Assembly (NCBI GenBank): GCA_002869145.1
Contig: PKTM01000010.1
Coordinates: 25,033 to 89,032, forward strand
From: Denitrovibrio sp.
Lineage (GTDB): Bacteria > Chrysiogenota > Deferribacteres > Deferribacterales > Geovibrionaceae
Length of the DNA stretch: 64,000 bases
Direction of reading: 5' to 3'
Position 1 is the stretch's first letter, and every line of letters begins with the position of its first letter. The notes under the pieces are model-generated. The model was not told where the DNA came from. It did not search any database and worked only from the letters and a program-made list of their open reading frames with translations. Below are positions 8,359 to 16,048 of this stretch, in pieces. The position numbers and the translations under genes were made by a program.

Positions 8359-8457
8359 GTCACTGAAGCAAAACTGAACGGCCTGAACTGGCTTGCTGAT
8401 CAGCAAGACGTATATAAGTCTATGTAAGCACTTAGTATCTTTGGAGTATATTTATTC

Positions 8458-8664
8458 ATGAGTGTTAATATCGAAGAATCACTTTGTGCTCAATGTGTCC
8501 ATTTCAGGAGACTTATCATAGAAGAGATGAAGGTTTCCTTCACTCTGAAATGTGCCGCAAAGGGGCGGTACTTAAAAGCTGCAAAGAAATCCTGTGACCA
8601 CTACGAGCCTATGACTTGGGAGATGTTTCTCGAGCCGGAAAATGCTGAAGCTGAAAATAAATAA
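8458..8664 (+). CDS. Small cysteine-containing hypothetical protein
   Basis: This 68-residue protein has CAQC (residues 10-13), a further Cys in LKCAAKG and one in KSCDHYEP, a spacing that could bind zinc or an Fe-S cluster. GGAG lies 13-16 bases before the ATG. There is no signal peptide or membrane segment. I do not recognise a family. It is a single gene between the EAL-HDOD gene and the TRAP transporter. Confidence 0.55.
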   Translation: MSVNIEESLCAQCVHFRRLIIEEMKVSFTLKCAAKGRYLKAAKKSCDHYEPMTWEMFLEPENAEAENK

Positions 8665-8808
8665 CATTTTGTCTATAAGCCAGATCAATACTATCTAATA
8701 AATAATAATGCAAAAATTAAACCTGTCTTGCACGTTAAAAATAAGCATAAGTGTAAAATTAAAAAAAGTTCAGTGAAATTGTCTTTATGTTTGGTAACTA
8801 AAATAGAA

Positions 8809-8837
8809 TTGACAGTTGAATGTATGTTTGGTTTACT
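8809..8837 (+). promoter_or_regulatory. Promoter of the TAXI-TRAP operon
   Basis: TTGACA (8809-8814), a 17-base spacer, then TTTACT (8832-8837), about 30 bases before the ATG at 8867 with its AGGAGG site. The rest of the 8665-8866 gap is AT-rich, and I see nothing else in it. Confidence 0.55.
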
Positions 8838-8866
8838 TTAAATGTAAATCATTTTAGGAGGAAATA

Positions 8867-9895
8867 ATGAAAAGACTTGCACTTTTAGCACTTCTTGTTG
8901 TTTTTGTTTCTTTTGGTTGTTCACAGCAGCCAGCACAAGAGAGCAAAACAGAAGATGCTAAGCCATCAGGCGTTACATATGTAACAATCGGCACAGGCGG
9001 CGTTACTGGAGTTTACTACCCAACAGGCGGTGCGATTAGCCGTGTAGTTAACCAGAAATCTGCTGAATACGGCATCAAAGCTACTGTTGAATCTACAGGC
9101 GGTTCTGTTTATAACATTAACGCTGTTCTTGCTGGGGATCTTGAGTTTGGTGTTGCCCAGTCTGACAGACAGTATCAGGCATACAACGGCGAGGCTGAGT
9201 GGGCTGACAGAGGACCACAGAAGAAGCTTCGTGCTGTATTTTCTGTTCACCCAGAGTCCATAACCCTTATCGCTTCAGCAGAAAGTGGTATAAAAGGCGT
9301 TGAAGACCTCAAAGGTAAAATCGTAAACATTGGTAACCCAGGTTCCGGTCAGCTCCAGAACTCTAAAGACGTTCTCGAAGCTGCTGATCTTACTGAAGAA
9401 GATATTAAAGCTGAATACGCTAAGGCAGTAGAAGCTCCTGGTCTTCTTCAAGACGAAAGAATCGATGCATTCTTCTACACAGTAGGGCATCCAAACGGTA
9501 ACATCAAAGAAGCTACATCTGGACGTATCAAAGTTATGATAGTTCCTATCGTAGGTCCTTCTGTTGATAAACTCGTTAATAAGTATTCCTACTATGCTAA
9601 ATCAGTTATAGCTATATCTAACTACCCAACAGCTGTTAACGACAGCGATGTTGAGTCTGTTGGTGTTAAAGCTACTTTTGTAACATCAGAAGATGTAGCA
9701 GAAGATGTAGTTTATGCTATTACAAAAGAAGTGTTTGAAAACTTTGACGAATTCAAAAAACTGCACCCAGCATACTCTGTTTTAACAAAAGAGAGCATGC
9801 TTCAAGGTCTTTCTGCACCGATTCACAAAGGCGCTCTTAAATACTACAAAGAGGCTGGGCTTGATCAGTACATTAAACCTGAGCTTATGATGTAA
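8867..9895 (+). CDS. TAXI-family TRAP transporter solute-binding lipoprotein
   Basis: This 342-residue protein has lipoprotein signal MKRLALLALLVVFVSFGC (lipidated Cys18). The mature part shows the TAXI family pattern: YVTIGTGGVTGVYYPTGGAI, VESTGGSVYNINAV, LEFGVAQSDRQY and KGKIVNIGNPGSGQ, with glutamate- or carboxylate-type ligands known for the family. It captures the substrate outside the membrane and hands it to the fused permease at 9985. Its ribosome site AGGAGG is strong. A terminator follows before the permease gene, allowing more binding protein than permease to be made. Confidence 0.92.
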   Translation: MKRLALLALLVVFVSFGCSQQPAQESKTEDAKPSGVTYVTIGTGGVTGVYYPTGGAISRVVNQKSAEYGIKATVESTGGSVYNINAVLAGDLEFGVAQSDRQYQAYNGEAEWADRGPQKKLRAVFSVHPESITLIASAESGIKGVEDLKGKIVNIGNPGSGQLQNSKDVLEAADLTEEDIKAEYAKAVEAPGLLQDERIDAFFYTVGHPNGNIKEATSGRIKVMIVPIVGPSVDKLVNKYSYYAKSVIAISNYPTAVNDSDVESVGVKATFVTSEDVAEDVVYAITKEVFENFDEFKKLHPAYSVLTKESMLQGLSAPIHKGALKYYKEAGLDQYIKPELMM

Positions 9896-9918
9896 TTCAT
9901 AGCAAAGATTGACTATAT

Positions 9919-9955
9919 TGAGGGCAGTGCGATTTTCGCACAGCCCTCTTTTTTA
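9919..9955 (+). terminator. Terminator/attenuator between TRAP binding protein and permease
   Basis: Stem AGGGC-A-GTGCGA / TCGCAC-A-GCCCT with one mismatch, followed by TCTTTTTTATTTT. Its place inside the transporter operon suggests partial termination. Confidence 0.75.
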
Positions 9956-9984
9956 TTTTGTCATTATTTTATAAGGGGTTCAGC

Positions 9985-12024
9985 ATGGCTAGAAAAATGA
10001 AGACCGCAGAAGAGATACTGAAAGAGGAAACCGGGGAGGTTCGATCTTTACGAAAACATGAAAGTTATCTCATTTCAATATTAGCTATTGCTTGGGCAAT
10101 TTTCCAATTGTCTCTTGCCAGTTTTCTTATCATAGACGGTACTAAAGCACGAGCTATTCATCTGGCTTTTGCTATGGCAATACTTTACCTAAGTATGCCG
10201 GTTGTAAAAAAACCGCCTAATTTTCTTAAATATTTCGCTGCTACATACAAAATTCCTGTTAACGACTATATTTTTGCAATAGTCGGCGCAATTGCTGCTC
10301 TTTATATCGCTATCGATGCGGATGGGCTTGCAATGCGTGCAGGCTTCCCTATTGACAGAGATATTTTCTTTGGATTTTTAACCGTAATACTTCTTCTGGA
10401 AGCCACCAGACGTTCTATTGGCCCAGCACTTACTGTAATAGCTCTGGCATTCTCGGCTTACGCATTTTTGGGGCCGCACATGCCTCAGTTTCTTGCCTTC
10501 AAAGGAGTTTCACTTAACAAATATCTAAACCAGATTTCTCTCTCCACTGAAGGTATTTATGGTATTCCGCTTGGTGTTTCCGCGTCAATCGTTTATCTTT
10601 TTGTACTTCTGGGTTCTATGCTGGACAAGGCTGGAGCCGGTAAGTTTTTCATTGATATGGCTCTTTCTCTGCTCGGCAGATTCAAAGGAGGCCCTGCAAA
10701 GGCTGCTGTCGTTGCATCGGGTTTCACCGGACTTGTTTCAGGTTCCAGTATCGCTAATATCGTAACCACCGGTACATTTACTATTCCGCTTATGAAAAAA
10801 GTAGGCTATCCGGCTACTAAGGCCGCAGCTACTGAGGTTGCTGCTTCCACAGACGGTCAGCTTATGCCGCCTATCATGGGCGCTGCTGCTTTTATCATAG
10901 CCGAATATGTTAACGTGCCTTATATAGAGGTAGTGAAGGCTGCCGCAGTCCCTGCTTTTGTCTCATATTTTGCGTTATTTTACGTTACACACCTAGAGGC
11001 GAGCAAGCTTGGTATGAAAGGCTTGCCCCCTGAAGAGTGTCCTAAGTTTTTCGAGACTCTTAAAAATGGTATTCACTATTTAATCCCTATAGGCATGCTT
11101 GTTTACGAGCTTGTTATTGTTCGTCACTCACCTGAGATGGCAGCTTATAATGCTGTGCTTATACTTTCGGTTATCATCTTTTATCAGGAGATAAGAAAGG
11201 AATATAGCAAAGGTGAAAAGGATTTCATAAAAGCTATATGGAACTCTATAAAAGTTATTGCTAATGGACTCATCGGCGGATCAAGGAACATGGTGTCCGT
11301 TGCTCTAGCCACTGCCTCTGCGGGTATTATTGTGGGTGTTGTTGGCATGGGAATAGGAGGAATGATAACCCAGATAGTGGAAACACTTGCACAGGGTAAC
11401 ATCTTTCTTCTGCTTTTAATAACAGCTATAGCGAGTTTGCTGCTTGGTATGGGGCTTCACACCACAGCAACATATATAGTTATGGCATCTCTTACTGCAC
11501 CGATCATTGTAAATCTTGGAGCATCCTACGGGTTCTTCATCCCGCTTATGGCTGCACACCTGTTCTGTTTCTATTTTGGAATTTTGGCGGACGATACGCC
11601 TCCGGTGGGGTTGGCATCATATGCCGCTGCCGCCATTGCGGATTCGCCTCCTATAGCAACAGGTATACAGGGATTTTTGTACGATCTTCGAACAGCTGTA
11701 ATACCTTTTATGTTTGTTTTCAACACAGACCTGATACTTCACGAAATATACAGCTGGTGGCTTGGTCTGCTTATCTTTGTAATGGCTTGTTTTGCTGCTT
11801 TTTCATTTACTGCGGCTATTCAAGGGTGGTTTATCATCAGAAATAAGATTTGGGAAGTACCTTTTATGCTTGCTACAGCTTTTGTGCTTTTCCGACCGGG
11901 CACACTATTGCCATTGTTTGGCTTGGGTGAAGATATGAAATATATGATGTATTTAGTTGGAATGGGGATGTTTGGGCTTCTTGTTGTGGAACAGCTCTTC
12001 CGAGCAAGACTGGCTAGAAAATAA
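9985..12024 (+). CDS. TRAP transporter permease, fused 4TM/12TM subunits
   Basis: This 679-residue polytopic inner-membrane protein carries the small DctQ-like part (about residues 30-160) fused to the large DctM-like part (about 170-679), the usual arrangement in TAXI-TRAP systems. Family motifs include GLVSGSSIANIVTTGTFTIP, VAASTDGQLMPPIMGAAAF, LLGMGLHTTATYIV and ADDTPPVGLASYAAAAIA. Uptake is driven by an ion gradient (family knowledge). ATG 9985 follows AAGGGG; an in-frame TTG at 9958 lies in the preceding terminator and is rejected. A strong terminator follows. Confidence 0.92.
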   Translation: MARKMKTAEEILKEETGEVRSLRKHESYLISILAIAWAIFQLSLASFLIIDGTKARAIHLAFAMAILYLSMPVVKKPPNFLKYFAATYKIPVNDYIFAIVGAIAALYIAIDADGLAMRAGFPIDRDIFFGFLTVILLLEATRRSIGPALTVIALAFSAYAFLGPHMPQFLAFKGVSLNKYLNQISLSTEGIYGIPLGVSASIVYLFVLLGSMLDKAGAGKFFIDMALSLLGRFKGGPAKAAVVASGFTGLVSGSSIANIVTTGTFTIPLMKKVGYPATKAAATEVAASTDGQLMPPIMGAAAFIIAEYVNVPYIEVVKAAAVPAFVSYFALFYVTHLEASKLGMKGLPPEECPKFFETLKNGIHYLIPIGMLVYELVIVRHSPEMAAYNAVLILSVIIFYQEIRKEYSKGEKDFIKAIWNSIKVIANGLIGGSRNMVSVALATASAGIIVGVVGMGIGGMITQIVETLAQGNIFLLLLITAIASLLLGMGLHTTATYIVMASLTAPIIVNLGASYGFFIPLMAAHLFCFYFGILADDTPPVGLASYAAAAIADSPPIATGIQGFLYDLRTAVIPFMFVFNTDLILHEIYSWWLGLLIFVMACFAAFSFTAAIQGWFIIRNKIWEVPFMLATAFVLFRPGTLLPLFGLGEDMKYMMYLVGMGMFGLLVVEQLFRARLARK

Positions 12025-12031
12025 TTTAACA

Positions 12032-12057
12032 GGGGGCTCAAACGAGCCCCTTTTTTT
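12032..12057 (+). terminator. Terminator of the TRAP operon
   Basis: Stem GGGGCTC / GAGCCCC with a short A-rich loop and seven T. Confidence 0.88.
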
Positions 12058-12060
12058 AAT

Positions 12061-12075
12061 GGTATACAGTATACC
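12061..12075 (+). promoter_or_regulatory. Perfect palindrome, likely operator, before aminotransferase
   Basis: GGTATACAGTATACC is a 15-base perfect dyad (7-base arms, one central base) directly before GGGAG and the ATG at 12087. Its position over the ribosome site fits a repressor site or a short mRNA hairpin. Confidence 0.5.
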
Positions 12076-12086
12076 GGGAGTTATAA

Positions 12087-13382
12087 ATGAGTGAACCTGT
12101 AAGACCTGATATTAATTTGAACCTTAATGTCAGGGGACTGCCTCTGTCTGCGACTTTAGCAATAAATGAGCTGAGCAATTCTCTCAGACAACAAGGCAAA
12201 AAGATCTATAAGCTGGGGCTTGGTCAGTCACCTTTCCCAGTACCTCAGTGTGTTGTGGAAGAGCTTAAAAATAATGCTCATCAGAAAGATTATCTTCCTG
12301 TGCGCGGTCTTCCTGCTTTGCAGGAGTCTGTGTGCGAGTACTACCGTAAAACTCAGGGCTTGAGCTTTCAGGCTAAGAATATCCTGATAGGCCCCGGGTC
12401 GAAAGAATTAATGTTTCTGATACAGCTTGTGTATTATGGTGACCTTGTGATACCGACTCCGAGCTGGGTTTCATATGCTCCACAGGCTCATATCGTCGGC
12501 CACCATGTTAAGTGGCTATCCACATTAGAAGAGAACGACTGGCTGCTGATGCCTGAAGAACTTGAAACTCTTTGCCGTGAAGATCCGAACAAACCGAGAC
12601 TTGTTATCCTGAACTATCCAAACAATCCCACAGGGGGGACATATACAGTTGATCAGCTGAAAAACTTAGGTGAAGTTGCCAGAAAATATAAGGTTGTGAT
12701 GCTTTCTGATGAGATATACGGAGAGACAAACCATCAAGGAAACCATGTCTCCATTGCAAAATTTTACCCGGAAGGAACTATTATAAGCAGCGGACTTTCA
12801 AAATGGTGCGGAGCTGGAGGGTGGAGACTTGGAACTTTTGCATTTCCAGATACTCTTGAGTGGTTAATATCTTCAATGTCGTCAGTGGCTTCTGAAACAT
12901 TTACATCCACCAGTGCACCTATACAGTATGCTGCTGTGCGTGCTTTTAAGCTTGGCACAGATATCGAAACATATCTTTGGAACTCCAGAAAAGTGCTTCG
13001 TCAACTAGGCGGACTTATACATAAGATACTTACTGAGGCTGATGTAAAAGTCGCATATCCTAAGGGCGGTTTTTATATGTTCCCAAATTTCGAGAACTAT
13101 CGTGAAACGCTTAAAGCCAGAGGGATAACAAAACCTGATCAGCTTTGCCACAGACTTCTGAACGATGTTGGTGTCGCTATTCTTCCCGGGATAGCTTTCG
13201 GCAGACCAGAAACAGAGCTAACTGCTAGACTTTCATATGTGGATTTTGATGGTGCCAGAGTACTTTCAGCGCTTGAGACCATGCCAAAAGACTATGAGCC
13301 TGACGAAGCTTTTATCCGTCAGTATTGCGGTGAGAACATCATAGCAATGGAAAAAACCGTGGAGTGGCTTAAGAACGGCTAA
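12087..13382 (+). CDS. PLP-dependent aminotransferase, class I/II
   Basis: This 431-residue fold-type I enzyme is of the aspartate-aminotransferase group. KLGLGQSPFPVP, PVRGLPALQESV and ILNYPNNPTGG are the family blocks. LSDEIYGE holds the PLP-binding Asp/Tyr, SSGLSKWCGAGGWRLG the Schiff-base lysine, and ELTARLSYVDFDG the substrate-carboxylate arginine. It moves an amino group between an amino acid and a 2-oxo acid; substrate is not clear from sequence. Its position behind a TAXI-TRAP operon suggests that it may act on an imported amino or organic acid (inference). It has its own palindrome and GGGAG site. Confidence 0.87.
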   Translation: MSEPVRPDINLNLNVRGLPLSATLAINELSNSLRQQGKKIYKLGLGQSPFPVPQCVVEELKNNAHQKDYLPVRGLPALQESVCEYYRKTQGLSFQAKNILIGPGSKELMFLIQLVYYGDLVIPTPSWVSYAPQAHIVGHHVKWLSTLEENDWLLMPEELETLCREDPNKPRLVILNYPNNPTGGTYTVDQLKNLGEVARKYKVVMLSDEIYGETNHQGNHVSIAKFYPEGTIISSGLSKWCGAGGWRLGTFAFPDTLEWLISSMSSVASETFTSTSAPIQYAAVRAFKLGTDIETYLWNSRKVLRQLGGLIHKILTEADVKVAYPKGGFYMFPNFENYRETLKARGITKPDQLCHRLLNDVGVAILPGIAFGRPETELTARLSYVDFDGARVLSALETMPKDYEPDEAFIRQYCGENIIAMEKTVEWLKNG

Positions 13383-13396
13383 TTTTATAAAGTATA

Positions 13397-13418
13397 AAGG
13401 CTCGCATCTGCGAGCCTT
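13397..13418. terminator. Hairpin terminator between convergent aminotransferase and uspA
   Basis: Perfect 10-bp stem AAGGCTCGCA / TGCGAGCCTT with a 2-base spacer. The T-run is weak on both sides. Confidence 0.6.
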
Positions 13419-13421
13419 AGT

Positions 13422-13865
13422 TTATTTACTGATTTTTGTAATAAGGACACTTATTGGGCAATGCCGAAGAATCTTACCTGCGGTGCTTCCGTGAACAATC
13501 CTTTTGAAACCGCCGTCGCCGTGTGAGCCGAGCACGACAATATCGTAATCTCCACTCTCTATTTCATATAGCGATTCGATATAAGGAGTGCCGCGCCTGA
13601 TATTGCTTTCCCAATCGATATCTTTCAGAGCGGGGACATCATCTTCTAATTTATTAAATTTATCTTCAATTTCTACACTTATCTTCTTTTTAATCTCTTT
13701 GTACTGCTCTTCGTTAATGTATAGCTGAAACTGGCTTTGATCGTGTGCTACATGAAGAACGGTAAGCTTGCTTCCTTGGCATCTGGCAATATTAGCTGCT
13801 TCTTCAATTGCTTTTTTTGAATATTCGCTGAAATCTGTCAATGCAAGAATATGTTTATAGCTCAT
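13422..13865 (-). CDS. Universal stress protein, UspA family
   Basis: This 147-residue protein starts MSYKHILALTDFSEYSKKAI, with the usual strand-Asp at the nucleotide site. It ends with the ATP-binding pattern GSHGDGGFKRIVHGSTAGKIL (G-2x-G-9x-G-S/T) and CPISVLI. It is a cytoplasmic stress protein of the ATP-binding subtype. The start at 13865 has AAGGAG at the right spacing; a longer start 14 codons upstream has none. Single gene. Confidence 0.88.
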   Translation of the reverse strand: MSYKHILALTDFSEYSKKAIEEAANIARCQGSKLTVLHVAHDQSQFQLYINEEQYKEIKKKISVEIEDKFNKLEDDVPALKDIDWESNIRRGTPYIESLYEIESGDYDIVVLGSHGDGGFKRIVHGSTAGKILRHCPISVLITKISK

Positions 13866-13967
13866 AACAAACTCCTTATATGTTAATAATATTATATTAC
13901 TACTCATAGACTATTTCAATGTTAACTGTCTCGTTGCATTTTTTAACTTATATGGTATTGTGTATCC

Positions 13968-14426
13968 ATGATGTACACGAGAAAACACAAATTAATAGTA
14001 GTAATAATATTTTTCATATTATCAGTGTTTTGTTTTACTGAGGCGGGGCACGCTGCTGAAAAGTTTGTACGCAAATACAGCAAAGATATCGATCTGACAA
14101 ATGAACCTGTGAACACATCTGTCGGGCGGTATAATATTAAGGCTGATATGAGCAGACCAGCCACTCCATTCAGAGAGCTTGTTTTCCGTTTTCACATTGA
14201 ACGTAACGGACAGCCAGTGGAACTGGACAATGGTACATTGAAATTTAACATGGCTATGGATATGGGGCTTTATCAGGCAAGACTTCAGAAGGCTGCAACG
14301 GGATATTCCGCAAAGGTGACATTGCCGAAATGTATTTTTGGCGGACAAAGATGGTTTTTGAAACTTTCTATTGAAGAGGGAAATTTTTCTGCTGAAAAGG
14401 TTTTCCTGTTTGACATGGAAAAATAA
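13968..14426 (+). CDS. FixH-like exported protein
   Basis: This 152-residue protein has an N-terminal signal/anchor (KLIVVIIFFILSVFCFTEAG) and an extracytoplasmic beta domain of about 115 residues (REL-VFRFHIERNG, GTLKFNMAMDMG, YSAKVTLPKC, GQRWFLKLSIE). This fits the FixH/YtkA-like group, whose members help copper-oxidase assembly or bind metals. The NMAMDMG methionines may be metal ligands (inference). It overlaps the next gene by one base (TAATG). The two lie near, but on the opposite strand from, the cbb3 cluster. No clear ribosome site; two adjacent ATGs. Confidence 0.6.
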   Translation: MMYTRKHKLIVVIIFFILSVFCFTEAGHAAEKFVRKYSKDIDLTNEPVNTSVGRYNIKADMSRPATPFRELVFRFHIERNGQPVELDNGTLKFNMAMDMGLYQARLQKAATGYSAKVTLPKCIFGGQRWFLKLSIEEGNFSAEKVFLFDMEK

Positions 14427-15085
14427 TGGAAGAGCTCACCTATCTTGGGTTTTTAGCTATGGGTTTTTCTGTGGGATTCGGCCACTGTATAGGGATGTGC
14501 CACCCATTTGTTTTATATATTTCAGGCAGGTTTGTAGGCGAGCACAAAGGCTATACTAATCTTTTCATCCCACATATCAAATACAATCTAGGGCGTATCA
14601 CGACATATTCTATACTAGGGCTCATTGCTGGTTTTGCCGGTGACATGATGGAGATAGTAGGGCGTTTGGTCGGCATACAAAAGGGTGCAGCAATACTTGC
14701 AGGGATTTTTCTGGTACTTTACGGTTTGCTCTCTTTTACAGGTTACAATTTCATGAACAGACTGGAGCATAAGCTTGCGGGTGGAATGTTTGTGGAGCGT
14801 TTGAAAAAAATACAGCCGAAATCTCCATATCTGACAGGTGTAGTGCTCGGTTTGCTGCCGTGCGGCCCATTGTATGGGATGATTATTGCCTCAGCATCTA
14901 CAGCCAGCCCCGTACGTGGATTTCTGTCGATGATCTTGTATGGAGCCGGGACATCTGCTGCACTACTAGCAACTTCCGTTTTCGGGAATTATCTGATGTC
15001 CAGACGCAGTTTTTTCAATTTACTTACTTTAGTTTTAATGATATCCATGGGGCTGTTTTTCATATACTCAGGTATAAGGATGTAG
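14426..15085 (+). CDS. SafE/UreH-type membrane protein (TauE/SafE-annotated family)
   Basis: This 219-residue protein has about six membrane helices. GFGHCIGMCHPFVLYISGRF in the first helix carries the CxxxC pair typical of this family, and LLPCGPLYGMII holds the conserved Pro-Cys-Gly. Relatives of this fold (DsbD/UreH-like) are commonly encoded with cbb3 oxidase genes, where a copper or redox role has been proposed. The start overlaps the stop of the FixH-like gene (TAATG), so both are one unit. Likely role: metal handling for the oxidase encoded at 16-23 kb (inference). Confidence 0.75.
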   Translation: MEELTYLGFLAMGFSVGFGHCIGMCHPFVLYISGRFVGEHKGYTNLFIPHIKYNLGRITTYSILGLIAGFAGDMMEIVGRLVGIQKGAAILAGIFLVLYGLLSFTGYNFMNRLEHKLAGGMFVERLKKIQPKSPYLTGVVLGLLPCGPLYGMIIASASTASPVRGFLSMILYGAGTSAALLATSVFGNYLMSRRSFFNLLTLVLMISMGLFFIYSGIRM

Positions 15086-15160
15086 CTGTCAATATAATGG
15101 CTTCACATGAGGGATAAACAATGATTTTACAGTTTTGTGATGAAAACAAGGCTTTGACCT

Positions 15161-16024
15161 GTGAATAAAGGTGTTTTTTTTATAATAGGTGCCGCTATGC
15201 TCTGGGGCACCACTGGAACAACTCAGGCTTTTGCTCCTGTGGGCGCATCACCTATGACAGTAGGTGCTTTTCGTATAGTTATAGGCGGAATAGGACTTTT
15301 AGCAGTAGCTATTGCAGGTGGGTCTTTTTCCGGGTTCAGATGGAACATTTACCATGTTGTCATAGGCGCGGTAAGTGTTGCTGTTTATCAGATAACATTT
15401 TTTACTGCTGTAAAGCTGACAGGTGTTGCTGTGGGTACTATTGTCGCCATTGGCAGCGGACCTATCAGCGCAGGGATACTTGGAAGGCTTGTTCTCGGTG
15501 AAAAGTTAAATATGAGATGGTATCTGGCGACGCTTCTCGCTATAGCAGGCTGTGTCCTGCTTGTGCTTTCCGGCGGGAGTGATGTTAAAATTAATCCTCT
15601 GGGTATCGCATCTGCTCTTGGTGCAGGTTTTTCATATGCAATGTACACACTTATAGGAAAATTGATGCTGGAGCACAACAGAGGTAATGCAGTTGTTGCT
15701 GTTATGTTTTTCGGCGGCGCGCTGATAATGCTTCCGTTTTTGGTTATGAATGATGTTTCCTGGGTGCTGACAATGCAGGGAGCTGTCACAATGGTTCATT
15801 TGGGAATACTTACTACAACGCTTTCATACGTGTTGTTTGCAAAAGGGCTTAAGACAGTGACTGTCTCTAAAACCACTACTCTTTCTCTTGCAGAACCTTT
15901 AACGGCTGCTTGTTTGGGGATATTAGTTCTTGGAGAAAACCTGAACACTATGGTTGGCTCAGGTATTTTTCTTTTATTTATGGGTATTATGATACTGAGT
16001 GTGGAGAAGAGAAGAAGGGCTTAA
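15161..16024 (+). CDS. EamA/DMT-superfamily transporter
   Basis: This 287-residue inner-membrane protein has ten predicted helices in two EamA repeats. MLWGTTGTTQAFAPVGASP begins the first, PLGIASALGAGFSYAMYTL the second, and SLAEPLTAACLGILVLGE is the usual closing motif. Members export amino acids or metabolites; substrate unknown. The start is GTG 15161. It is convergent with ccoI, with only 24 bases between them and no obvious hairpin. Confidence 0.85.
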   Translation: MNKGVFFIIGAAMLWGTTGTTQAFAPVGASPMTVGAFRIVIGGIGLLAVAIAGGSFSGFRWNIYHVVIGAVSVAVYQITFFTAVKLTGVAVGTIVAIGSGPISAGILGRLVLGEKLNMRWYLATLLAIAGCVLLVLSGGSDVKINPLGIASALGAGFSYAMYTLIGKLMLEHNRGNAVVAVMFFGGALIMLPFLVMNDVSWVLTMQGAVTMVHLGILTTTLSYVLFAKGLKTVTVSKTTTLSLAEPLTAACLGILVLGENLNTMVGSGIFLLFMGIMILSVEKRRRA

Positions 16025-16048
16025 TAAGCTTTTTTAATTCTCAAAAAA

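Noticed and set aside
8665-8866. Readthrough extension of the small Cys protein (long open frame after its TAA)
   Set aside because: The extension is low-complexity, contains the promoter of the TRAP operon and shows no family resemblance.
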